Positions 34,202 through 44,945 of a DNA stretch of 64,000 bases are shown one piece after another; position 1 is the first letter of the stretch; every line of letters begins with the position of its first letter. The notes under the pieces were generated by a model that was given only the letters and a program-made list of their open reading frames with translations, ran no database searches and had not been told where the DNA came from. The position numbers and the translations under genes are program-made. Origin of the DNA: Onchidella celtica (Eukaryota > Mollusca > Gastropoda > Systellommatophora > Onchidiidae). Location: NCBI GenBank assembly GCA_963931925.1, contig OZ007569.1:63920046-63984045 (forward strand). The letters are read 5' to 3'.

Positions 34202-34226
34202 ACCTAAATGCTCTAAGCATTTTTAT
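34202..34226 (+). repeat. 25-base exact duplicate, copy 2
   Basis: Identical to 30209-30233 over 25 bases. It lies about 100 bases upstream of a GA/GACA tract. The flanks differ from copy 1. Confidence 0.85.
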
Positions 34227-34324
34227 TTTAGATTAGAGTGAGTGTCTTTTCCATTTGCTTTCCTTGACGATGTCACCAGTCCTGGCTATGACTAGGTCTG
34301 TTTTTTGTTGTTGTTGTTTTTTCT

Positions 34325-34551
34325 GAGAGAGAGAGAGAGAGAGAGACAGAGAAGAGAGAGAGAGATACAGAGGCAGACAGACAGACAAAGAGGAAGACAG
34401 ACAGACTAAAAGAGGGGTAGGGAGACAGAGAGAGACAGACAGAGACAGACTGGGACAGACAGACAGACCGCAGACTAGAGAGGGGGAAACACAGAGAGAG
34501 GCAAATGCAGAGGCAGATAGACAGACAGACAGAGAAGGGGGTAGAGAGAGA
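34325..34551. repeat. Degenerate GA / GACA microsatellite
   Basis: About 225 bases of GA and GACA units with many interruptions. It causes long Ser/Leu/Cys-rich open frames on the minus strand that should not be read as a gene. Confidence 0.95.
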
Positions 34552-34940
34552 AAAATATACATCCAGTACCATCTCTTGGGGCACATCTTACGAAAACGTC
34601 CAGGAAGTGGATCGAATTGAGTGGGACTTCCAAATGCAAAATTATGACAAGCTGTTACGTCACGGGCCATCAGCCGCAATTTGAAACCAGACCTGGAAAA
34701 CCAGTGAACGACTTTATTATTGTTGCTGGCACCGCTGAGCGAGTGCGCTGTTAAAACGATAAACCACCTAAAAACATATGAAGTGTCCCCGCTGTTTCCT
34801 CCATCTCTCCCTGCTCCACCCATTCACCCGTCCAGTGGGTTTCCCTAAAAACCTCATTAGCGCGGCCTTGACGGGCCGCCAGGGGAAATCACTCAGAAAA
34901 GAAATGATGGGAGTTACACTAACATTCAGCAGCTGGTCTG

Positions 34941-34964
34941 CACCGCACCGCACCGCACCGCACC
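34941..34964. repeat. (CACCG)n short tandem repeat
   Basis: Four and a half perfect copies of the pentanucleotide caccg in an otherwise unique GC-richer stretch. Confidence 0.9.
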
Positions 34965-35146
34965 TCTTATTAGCCGCAGTCTGCACTGGGTCGCACTTTT
35001 TTTTCTCTTGATTTTCTACGTACATCTCTCAGCGTCCGCCCAACAGCCACAAAATCACATCACATTTATATCTTTATGTACCCCCATCCACAGACTAATA
35101 AATTAACCAGACTGGAAACACGAGCTTCGGGCCGTGTCGTTTTTTA

Positions 35147-35203
35147 CGGAATTTCCCGAGCGGCGGCTGTATAACCAACATGGCCGCCGCTCGGGAAATT
35201 CCG
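35147..35203. repeat. Perfect 21-bp-arm hairpin
   Basis: Arms at 35147-35167 and 35183-35203 are exact reverse complements, GC-rich in the inner half, with a 15-base loop. The loop and right arm include aacatggccgcc, similar to a YY1 site. Surrounding sequence (about 35100-35350) is GC-richer and has further atggt motifs. It could be the remnant of a foldback element, a structured RNA, or a cruciform-forming regulatory site. Confidence 0.9.
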
Positions 35204-35508
35204 ATTCTAGTTCTATCTGCAGTAGAAATTTTTTATTTGTCAAGATTGGTTGTACATGTATTAATTTCTTGGTGCGGAACCAAACTTCCGCGTTCAGTAG
35301 GCGCGTCAAAATGGTGTCATTCAAAATGGTAGCTATGCTGAAGCGTCGGTCGTTACCGTAAACCTAATGTGGCGGATGGTTCATGACCTTTCGCTGTTTT
35401 GTGATGTCACACAATGGGATCATCCAGTCTGGGTATTTTATTAGTCTGTGCCCCCATCCCATACTTATCCCCATCCAGAGACAAAGACCTCGACAACGCA
35501 TTCACAAT

Positions 35509-35534
35509 CTCCCTCTCTCTCTCTCTCTCTCTCT
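35509..35534. repeat. (CT)n microsatellite
   Basis: About 12 uninterrupted CT units. Confidence 0.95.
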
Positions 35535-35854
35535 GTTACAAACAGATTTGTCTGCATAGTCCCAAAGGAAAGAAAAAGCATAATAAATAATTATTTAGCA
35601 CGTGCCCGGATATACACATTACATGCCTTTTTTTGTGTGTACAAAATGGGCAGGTGATGCACATAAATATGTTTACAGACAGAACCAAATGGGCCCCCAC
35701 TTAGCAATTATAGTTACAAACCCGCGGTCTTTTCAAAAGAATCCAACTCCCATCCGGGCCATAATAACCGAATTCGACCTTTTGCAACGACCGTCTGTAC
35801 TGCTGTCCTAGTATTCGAAAATTGAAACTGGATTCGAAAAGTGCCATTCAAAAG

Positions 35855-35889
35855 GCGACCATTGAAAGCGACCATTGAAAGCGACCATT
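35855..35889. repeat. 13-bp tandem repeat, about 2.7 copies
   Basis: Unit gcgaccattgaaa repeated twice exactly, with a third partial copy. Related words (ccattcaaa, gcattcaagg) flank it. Confidence 0.85.
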
Positions 35890-38632
35890 CTGTGCATTCA
35901 AGGACAGTATGTGAATTTGGCTCACTATTAGCGCGTAATCAACGATGCTGCTGACAAAGAGAGATAAATATCACAGTGTTCAGCTGTCATATTTAGGACA
36001 GGTGGCTGAAGTGGGACCAGGATTTCTGGAATTGGACCTAATGGAGGAGTACTTGGCACGACGACGCGGGATTAAAAAAAAAAAAAAAAACCTCGCCTCT
36101 GATCTCCGAGAGTCATTTCCGTCTCAAGGCGCCCTGTTTTTCTTCGTATAATTCATTTCCGTTAATTGAGATTTTCATTCTCCAGATTTGTGAATGTATC
36201 GAATAGAGATACAAATCTCATAGGAATTTTCCATCTGGGCACACTCATCCCTGTCGTCACTGCGGAAACAGGTGCAGAGGTTTAATCATCCTATTCTACG
36301 ATCTGCTGCTCAGCATGTGGGGAGGCAAGGAAAATTTAAAAAAAAAAAAGAAAAAAAAAAAAGGATATTTCTTTGCCATCAAAATTTCGAACCTTCATAT
36401 TTCCATGTAAGACGATTACCTTCATACGGCCCCTACAAACCCCGAGCAACATTCAGCTGCATGCACATGGTTATCGAATCCGATTGGTTTAAGCATTTCT
36501 TCAACATTATCTTACGTCTTGTCCAGAAATGATTATCGCCGTTTCGCAGGCTGTCAAGGTCGGTGTTTGATATTTTATCACCACCCATGCGAAAGAAAGA
36601 AAGAAAGGCTAAATGATGTCGGCGGTCATGCTGAATCATAATTAGCATGATTTAGTACGTAGATTGGATAAGCGACTAAACAGGAGCCGGTTGAGAAACA
36701 GTGAAGCGCAATTTCCAGCCTTTCTCTCTGGCACTGATCAGAAGATTTCAACAATGCAAATTGTTAAGACGAAGGCCGTGAATAAGCTTCAAGTTGGACA
36801 ACAAGGAGTTTAACTTAGGCAAACAGCTTACACTGTTGTTGTTGCTGCTGTTTTTATAGCAATGAATGTTTGGCTTAATCACTGGGTATAATTTGTCTCT
36901 CTATCTTTCAAATCATATCTCTTTCTTAGTGGGTGGATACTGGGCGCTTCGGGTAGGGTCTCTTTGTATCGTCTCATTTTGTTATATCCTGTCCACCATC
37001 TTGCTTCTTCCCAGCTCAATCTGGCCACTATCGTGTCACTGTGCTTTCTCCACGCGCAAACTCGACTCTCTTCCCCACTCCACCCTCTTTTTTCTTAAAT
37101 CATTTATGACATTATTGTCCCCCTGTGTTTCAGACAACTTTCTTCACACAAAAGCAGGTTAATAGATTTCGTATCCACCAAGAAGCACTCACTTAATACT
37201 TCTCGCTGTCCTTTTGAACTCAAGGATTTGCCGCCAAGAGCACCTGTTGATACAGCCAGGACACCACATACTTGGCATAATCAGGTCACCTGTCACCTGC
37301 ATCGTCATCGATGTTAGCTGCCACAGTGGATGTCACGACAAAATCTCCTCCACCCAATCCTGTCCTTAGCTTTCCTAGTTAGTTCACTTATTTCCAGCTG
37401 GCTGATGTCAGGGTGAGAACTTGAATTACCGTGCTGGGTCACGTTTTGTTTATTTCATGGCATCATTGATTTTAGCCAGTCCAAACGTCCTTGAACTGTT
37501 CCCGTGGACGGTTTGTTTTTGTAACGCTTTTCTTAGGGATGGAAAGAAGGTGGGGCAAGATAGAACGAATGGATAAATTAACAGTGACGATGCAGTTTTC
37601 GACCCCGTGGTTTGGGTGTACTTTAACAGGGAAAGACGGGGCGAATAAGGAGTGAATAAATTCGTACATAAAACGTTTAGGGTGTAGAGACTTTGCGAAA
37701 GGTTTTGACATAGTTGAGTTACTTTGTCTGTTACTATTAATAGAATCTATTGGCGCTGCGAGCGGAGCTCGAAGTGGATGCACCAATCAAATTTGAGCAG
37801 TCACGTGGATTTGCAGAAGATAAGCGGAGACATCTTTATGCTAGATGACTTCCATGTAGATCTTTCCAGCTACGAGGGCGGTCGGCTAAGGTTCAGCCAG
37901 AGAGAACCAACAGACTGTTAACGTCATGTCTATGTCCTGGATAGACAATGAAATAATCCACAGCTATTTTCTCCAGTTCCCTGAAATCGTTTCAGGGAAC
38001 CAATCGTAAGTGTTGTCACCATGATTCGAGATGATGTGAATCTGACCCTAATTTTCCAGTAGAAGTGCTACCAAAGGGATGCAAGACCATAAAGTTTTAC
38101 TTGCAATTAAGATCTAGAAAGAGTGACTGATATACACATTTGTAAATTGTAATTGATGTGTCTGGATGAGGCTGGGGATTGCCAGCCCATCCTAGAGCAG
38201 ATCTAGATCTATTTTAACTACGTCAGTGTGTCTTGACGGTTTGATCCTTTATAAGTAATTAACTGAGTTAACATTGTCGTCTGAGACATAAGAATATTAT
38301 TTGTGAGATAGTAGGCAGATCATATTTCTGAAGATAAATAATTACTAAGTAAACTGTGAATGAGTCAGAATGATATGGATTTTCTAATCTTGTAAGAATC
38401 TAGAGGAGACTTCTAGTTATGTATTATAGTATTTTCATTTGATGCTGCTGATGTTGTCTTTTTAATATGTAAGATAGACGAAATTGTTAGGAATTTTAAG
38501 TAATAAATTTGTGGCCCTACAAGGTCCTTGATATAACCTACTCGAAATTGTTATTAGTGTATGTGGCATGGTATGGCAGAGTAATTTCTAAAACCTCTCG
38601 ATATTTTATTAAATGCAGTCGAACACCTAAAT
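35890..38632. other. No gene recognised
   Basis: About 2.7 kb with poly(A) runs at 36073 and 36338-36362 and a short hairpin at 37976-38000 (11-bp perfect arms, 3-base loop). The part just before 38633 may hold the 3' end of the retroelement below, but no tail repeat could be identified. Confidence 0.5.
37976..38000. repeat. Short perfect hairpin
   Basis: gttccctgaaa and its exact reverse complement, separated by tcg. No T run follows, so there is no reason to call it a terminator. Confidence 0.7.
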
Positions 38633-39370
38633 TTATAATTTAGTATACCCCAACTTGTAACACTCGAGGGCACACCCTTCCTTGAATTCGTAACAGCTGA
38701 CTTTCTTGATGTTATCGTGATATGTAATGGGTGGTCTTCCTTGTTTTCTCTTTGTTTCTGTCTTTCCTTGAAGGATTGATATCATAAGGGCCGTGCTTTT
38801 GTTTCGGGCCGCGTGGCCGATGTATGCAAGTCTTCTTTTATTTATTTCAGGTGTTATTCTTCTGGTGGTGCCAAGCTGTTCTAAGATGCTTGTATTTGTT
38901 CTCCTTTCTGTCCAACTTATTCTGAGTAGCCTTCTGTAAAGCCACATTTCAGCTGCCTCCAATCTTGTTATGTCTGCCTTTTTGAGTGTCCAGGCTTCAC
39001 AACCATATAGTAGGACTGGCCAGATCAAGCACTTAAGTATGTTCACTTTGAGGTCCGTTGGTGTGCCTCTATCCTTCCAAATGTTGTTTAGTTGAACCAT
39101 TTTGTGTTTTGCCATTCCTATCCTTGTTTTTATGTCCTTTGAGCAGCTTCCATCTTGCGATTTATGTGATCCTAGGTATTTGAAATCAGTCACTTTTTCT
39201 AGTGCTGTTTTGTTTACTAGTATCTCCTGGTGTTCATGGTGCCCTGTTCCAGTATGCATGACTTTCGTTTTCTTAGCATTTAGGTGTAGGCCTGCTGTCT
39301 TGCCCGCTTCATCCACTCTGTGCAACACTCTTTTCATGCTGGTGATGTTATCTGACATAAGAGCTGTCAT
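38633..39370 (-). pseudogene. LINE reverse transcriptase, C-terminal fragment
   Basis: An open frame of 245 codons that continues the fragment above after the frameshift. It contains the thumb-side motifs GLHLNAKKTKVM (27-38), FKYLGS (63-68), LYGCEAWTL (121-129), RRLLRISWTERRTN (146-159) and GRPPITYHDNIKK (211-223), in the order seen in RTE-like elements. The last about 20 residues no longer look like the family, whose proteins usually continue further, so the 3' coding end is deleted or frame-shifted near 38700. The initiating ATG is incidental, being an internal codon of the original gene. No stop interrupts the recognisable region, which suggests relatively recent inactivation. Confidence 0.9.
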
Positions 39371-40040
39371 CAGCGTAGCGAAGGTTTGTGATGTTTCGGC
39401 CTCCGATCTTTATTCCCATATCTTCTATGTCTGCGTTTCTCATGATCTGCTCAGTATAAATATTGAAAAGATGAGGTGAAAGTATGCAACCCTGTCTGAC
39501 TCCTTTCTCGATGTTGAAATATGGACAGTTCTCATTGTTCCATCTAATCGTTGCCTTTTGTTCGTGGTATAGTGCAGCGATGAGGGTCACAAGGTGTTTC
39601 GGGAATCCCATCTTAATCATTATATCGAACAGGTGATGGTGCCTAACGCTGTCGAACGCTTTGCTGTAGCCTATGAACGTGATGAAGGCTTCGTTTCCAT
39701 TCCTTCTTATCTGTTCAATCATTATTTGTAGTATGAAGAGCATGTCAGCGGTTCCTCTGTTGGTCCTGTAACCAGCTTGACATTCTGATAGTTCCTCTTC
39801 TACCTTTGATTTCATTCTGTTGAGTATGATGATGAGCAGGATTTTGCTGGTGTGACTGATGAGGGCGATGGTTCTATAATTTCCACAGTCTTTGACATTG
39901 CCGCTTTTGTATAGCATGACGAATTCTTGTAGCTTCCAGTCTGTTGGCCATTCATTTGTCTGCCAAATTTTGCAGATCATTTGGTGGAGTGCTTTTATTC
40001 CTGATTCGCTGGTATGTTTCAGGTGTATGTTATAATCAGG
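38633..40040 (-). mobile_element. 5'-truncated non-LTR retrotransposon (LINE) fragment
   Basis: A contiguous stretch on the minus strand encodes most of a reverse-transcriptase domain and a C-terminal region typical of non-LTR elements. The hallmarks (NYRTIALISH, AFDSVRH, VRQGCILSP, YADD, FKYLGS, YGCEAWTL, SWTERRTN) resemble RTE-type or related LINE proteins, but the clade is not certain. The endonuclease domain expected upstream is absent, consistent with 5' truncation. The upstream join at about 40040-40070 leads into dispersed repeat family 1. The C-terminus degrades after about 38700. With a frameshift and a lost catalytic residue, the copy cannot be autonomous. Confidence 0.9.
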
Positions 40041-40367
40041 TGCACTAGAAAAAACCACGAACGTTTGAGATCGATTAATGATGCCGCATGGCAGTGAGTA
40101 TGGGAAGTTACGATCTAACTGTTGTGTTGGCCAGCGAACTCGTCTGTAAGGTTCCCGGATTCTCTTCCGCATCACGTCTCCATCAAGTCTGAGTTCTGAC
40201 TTTGAGACTGGGGTTAACGATAACGGCCACTTTGCGACTTTCACGGCTTTTCGTTGGCTTACCTGATATTCGTTTTCAGCTTTGAGATTCTTATAAATAA
40301 GATCAAATAAAAGTGAAATTATCAAAAAATCTAACAGGAAAGGGCCCACACTGGAAAGTATGTCCAT
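39348..40367 (-). pseudogene. LINE reverse transcriptase, N-terminal fragment, inactive
   Basis: An open frame of 339 codons. Residues 1 to about 109 show no reverse-transcriptase similarity and appear to be unrelated flanking repeat. From about residue 117 the domain is clear: CGNYRTIALISH (161-172), QAGYRTNRGTAD (197-208), motif A at 229-239, GVRQGCILSPHLFNIY (289-304, motif B) and YADD (331-334, motif C). Motif A normally carries the catalytic Asp in F-x-D-Y. Here residue 233 is Gly (codon at 39671-39669), a single-base change that should abolish polymerisation. Five codons after YADD the frame stops. The rest of the domain continues in the other frame starting inside this one, and overlap of the two frames at gatgaca fits a two-base deletion. 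The reading is supported by the motif order. The family assignment is inference. Confidence 0.9.
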
Positions 40368-40435
40368 CAGTATCTGTAATATGAATTTTATAACTGTGAT
40401 AAAAATCTGTTAAACCATCTATCTTTATCAATATC
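40200..40435 (+). repeat. Dispersed repeat family 1, copy B
   Basis: Aligns by eye with 44640-44875. Shared blocks are ataacg.ccact, ctttcac, aataaaagtgaa, aaaatctaac, gaattttata and tctgttaaa, in the same order and orientation. It directly abuts the 5' edge of the truncated LINE, so the LINE may have inserted into it or been mobilised with it. No coding capacity of its own. Confidence 0.65.
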
Positions 40436-40440
40436 AGTGA

Positions 40441-40842
40441 GTTAAAACCAAATGGTGTGTAAACAAAGTTACCACTACGGGACTTTTGCTGATTCCTCTT
40501 TTAAGTTCTTTAAGAAAAGCCTGACAGATCCACGCTCATCTCGAAAACGTGGGGCTCTTAAACGTCCCCTTTAATTTCTCCTGTCCGTCCGTGTCAGTAA
40601 AAAGAACCTAATGAGGCCCTGTCTCTTCCAGCATGGCTTGCGTGTTCCAAGCTGCCCATTTTGGCTGACAGTGGGAAACCATCTCCATGTTTTTGGTTTC
40701 ATGTGGATTTCATGGACCTTCCGGCCACCATGCACGTGTTTCGGATTCACAGTCAACCGCCTGATTGGTTCTTTTTGTGTTCCACCTTATTATTTATCAT
40801 TCCACCACACTCATTTCTATGAAAGCAACTAGTAATCACTTC

Positions 40843-40894
<52 letters not shown>

Positions 40895-43800
40895 CCGCCT
40901 ATCCTTCTATGCTTTTTACACGATAATATCGGTTCTAAAATAGCTAGCAAAAACGTTAATAAAATGAGATTAAAAAAACGAAACTTTATGACTTCGCATG
41001 CGTTCTCTCTCATCTGTCTCATTCTAGATCTTTCTCTTCACCTTCTTTATTTTTTTCCTTCACTGTGGCTTTCCCCCTATTCATTTCCCATTATATTTCA
41101 ATGCAATGACTAAATATTCTGCACGTATTGCTTGGCCTTCATTTTTTAAAAAATAACACATTTTTCACTGTAATCAGCGTTAACCAATTATCTGACTCTA
41201 TACCTCTGGCAATAACCATTTTTCACTTGTTCAGAGAACGTTAGAGTGATTTTTTTCCCCCGGAAGACGCCATTTTTAAGCAATTTACAAGCTTATGTAA
41301 TTATGTACTTGTCAATACTGCATTATTGATGTATGTTGCAAAAACATTATGAATGTTCACTTTGTCACAATGTGCCGAGTTATCATTCCCACCTGAATAA
41401 TGTCGGTGTCAATTTCCCCTCATGGCAAATTCCCAACACAAACACAATATTCTAAAGTACACCTATTTTCTCCTTGCTGAAAAACACTTCAAGGTCACAA
41501 ATATTTCTCTCGTTTTTGCCCCCATGGCAATTTTCCTGTCAGTCTTTGCACCTATTTGTTTCAGCCTCAGAATTGATGGTATCACCTCCAGCATTATTGG
41601 AGAAAATATCTCCCCGTCTTTCTGAGCACAAACCCAAATTTATCTCCACTCACAGAGGTAACATGCATTTGATTACGCCAGAGAACGTCGACGAATTGGG
41701 TTGCGTTTCCGGCCTGGCGCTGAAGAAAAGGGGCGTCAACCTGGATTTATTTTGTTTAAATCTTTGCGTAAATCTGCCGTGGATTATCCCGTATTTGAAT
41801 CTAATACGTCCACGGGTTTCACAAGATAACGAAGAAAGATTCAAGGAATACAGGACGATTCGTAAACGTGGAAGGTTGTAAACGCGTCTTTGCAGAGGCG
41901 GTCCCAGTGTGGGTTAAGGAACTATACGAGACTGTCCTTTCCTTGATTCCGTCTCTGACTTTTCTGGCACTAAACCAGTTCGTTTAGCTTCGAGCTTCTT
42001 CCACACATATTATACAAAAAAAGTTTAAAAATCAAAAATCAAATTTTCATGCTTCATGGGAGCTTGGCAGGTGCTTAAAACTGAGGCGTCAACCTCAAAA
42101 CATTCTCAATACAGAAAAGCTGTTTGATTCTGGCCTGGAAAAGATGGAACTTCCGCATGGTAGACGGGAAAGTTTGTGCAATGAAAGCAAATGGCAAAGT
42201 CCGTCGCTTTAGATCTAGTACAACTCTGCCAGGCTGGAAAACTCTCTCATCAGAGATTATACTCCTCCTACCGATTTCCAATTATTTTTTTTTAAGTTTT
42301 ATTTTGAGTATATTTCAGTACAAACCACGTGGATCTAGAGTCAAAGTTTTAGATCTGAGCCATATGGTATAAAATAAATCTAGCATTTCCATTAATAGTT
42401 TTAGGATGTTCCTGAAAAGTTTTAGATGTTACATATTCATCGAGGAGGTGATAATCCGTATCACCTAAGTCGAAGTACACACTCGCCTATTGCAAAACCT
42501 TCATGAAGTTTGTGTTGAAAGACACACTTGCTGTGTTTTCGTCTTTCTTGGGGTTATCTTCTAACACACATTTTGTCATTTCCACTGCCAATTTACAAGA
42601 ATCACACGCAAAAAAAAAAAAGGCCATACTGCATGACACCAGCCGTACAGTGACTTTTTAAAAATATAACTCAAAAGATTCTTTATATTGGCTAAAACTA
42701 TAATTTCCTCAAGATTGTTGTTGCTGCTGTTGTTGTTGTCATCGAGCATGGCGTGGATGAGAATGATAAGGGCGAAGACCAACGGGGGAAAAAAGATGTG
42801 ATGCATGGCCATAACTTCTGTCTAACGGCATCTTTAACTTCTCCAGCTGGGAAATAAAAGCTTGACACCACATTATTGTACTTGATGTCAATCACACTAC
42901 TGCATTTTATGTAACATTTTTTTCAAACCTTTACACTGACTCCCGTGTTAACTCTTTCCATACTAGAACAAACATGACGATTCTTTTTAACTTTATTTCC
43001 CCCCATGGGAACACCTCGCCGAACCAGCATTGCCGGAAGCTTATCAAACGTTTATGCCATGAAGTTATCTACATCACAGGTCTGTGACTACCTGCGCCCT
43101 GGGACCGAAACAAGAACATTCATCTCGTTACTTAACGTCGGTAGCAATCACTGCCACAAGCATCCACCTACACCACAGCCGTGACTGAATACCTGCATCG
43201 TGTTGAGACGGGAATATATTTACACTACAAGTATCCGCAGCGGGTATTTCCGACGAAATCTGCCAATATGCATTTATTTTCGCTTGAGTAAGACATTATA
43301 GTCGAAAATAACTATTCGGACGAACTTTTTAAATTTTTATAATGCGAAAATCTAACTCTACGGTACATAACGATTTACCACTGGCCTTGGCAATGCTACA
43401 TACAGCCTGTGCTTTGATATCATAGTAACAAGGAAGGAAACAAGAACTGCAGCTGCAATCATCACATTATTAATGATGATTACGCGCTATGGTTTTATAG
43501 TTGGCCAACAATACTTTGTTGTACATACTACAAATTCCGCTGGCCAACAGATGTATCTTTCTCGCAACACAAAACTCAATCAATTGCGATCTCATATGAT
43601 CTTCCCCTATGGACCCTCACCTATTTTTTTCTCGAACAGAAACAAAAATAATAATATCAATGATCCTGCAAATAAGAGCAACCAAAGCAATACCGCGTCA
43701 AACCTGCCGCGCGGGTAGCTAAAAATGTTCAATGCTAATGAGTGAGAAAGCTGAAATGAAAGGCGTTAAGCAACAGGACACTGCACACACAAATGCATGC

Positions 43801-44639
43801 AGGGAACAAGCGTGCACACGTAGATGGCACTGCACATGAACTCGGTGCCTTCCATGGCCTAGCTGTGAAGACACAAAATGAAATTGTAAAAAGACGGAGG
43901 TAGAGATAAGGATAAAGCTTTGGAAAAAGAATATGCAGAAATATAAAAATGAGATATGGCTCAGGTGTACGAAAGCATGCCACTCACATCTTTTTATCAG
44001 GCAATCTCCATTTTTTCCCCTCCTCTGTGTTTTTCCCCTCTCTTTCAATGTACATTTCTCTCTTCCTCATTTTTCCTTTCAGCATCATTCTCCGGGTCGT
44101 TTTTTTTATTTTTTATTTTACGTCAAAAAATGTCTCCCTCGCGCTCTATTTCCCCCTGGTTACAGCGGAACGTTTGATCAGCTAGAACTGAGTCAAGCCT
44201 TATCTCATATTTTTATCATTTTCGCGTACACACGGTGCATGTTACCACCATCAATCATAATTACGGCATGGTTCCCCCAGCGATTGAAGTATGAATCTGA
44301 TAGCGGGTGATTGGGGTAGAACAACAATAACACAAAAGAAAGCGCTTATCTCCCCCTTTCACCAGCAGCCAGAAAGAACAACGAACTCTTGACAAAGACA
44401 AATACTCAAGTTGACTACGAAATAACACGAGATAGAATGCGCGAAACGCGAGATGACTACTCCATCGTAGTAATGAAGAAGCACTCGACCTCTGCAGATT
44501 CTTATCACCGGAAGAGTAATACAAGGGCCATTAAAAACGGTCTAATAATGAAATTATGCCATTAATGCATAAAATCAATACATAATATCTTTTTCCGTGT
44601 GTGAGATGGTGTGGGCGGGGATGGGGATGGGTAAGGGTT
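40441..44639. other. No gene recognised
   Basis: About 4.2 kb, AT-rich, containing the CT array at 40845. A 135-codon frame at 41474-41881 has no recognisable domain. A 7-bp inverted repeat at 42446-42466 is minor. Confidence 0.55.
40845..40894. repeat. (CT)n microsatellite
   Basis: About 24 CT units with a single extra C. Confidence 0.97.
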
Positions 44640-44945
44640 TGAGTTTGAGTTGAACGCCGCGTCGGCACCATAACGACCACTGCGCATGCGCCTTTCACAT
44701 TGTTTTGGGGGGGGGGGGGTTAGCTTCTTCAATTTTTCGCCAATCACGCTTTTACGAATGAAATAAAAGTGAACTTAAAAATCTAACGGGGAAAGACCCG
44801 TACTGTAAACTGTGACTATTATCTGTACATACGAATTTTATAAATATGATATTAAAAAAAGTCTGTTAAATCAATCTGCAGATCTTGGCCTCTTTCAGAA
44901 ACAATAAGATGCGCTGTGGGTCCACGTCAGAAAATAATTCTTTCA
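44640..44945 (+). repeat. Dispersed repeat family 1, copy A (most complete)
   Basis: Shares its 5' two-thirds with 40200-40435 and its 3' third with 3050-3165, linking the three into one family. It is interrupted by a G13 run at 44706-44719. The core reads aataaaagtgaac, then aaaatctaacgggg, then gaattttata, then cagatcttggcctctttcag, then gcgctgtgggtccacgtcag. A non-coding repeat of about 300 bp. SINE or MITE status cannot be decided because no clear termini or target duplications were found. Confidence 0.65.

Noticed and set aside
34233-34823. A 196-codon minus-strand frame
   Set aside because: Most of it is the GA/GACA tract. The remaining parts have no recognisable domain.
37976-38000. 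Hairpin considered as a transcription terminator
   Set aside because: No following T run, and intrinsic terminators do not apply in a nuclear animal genome.
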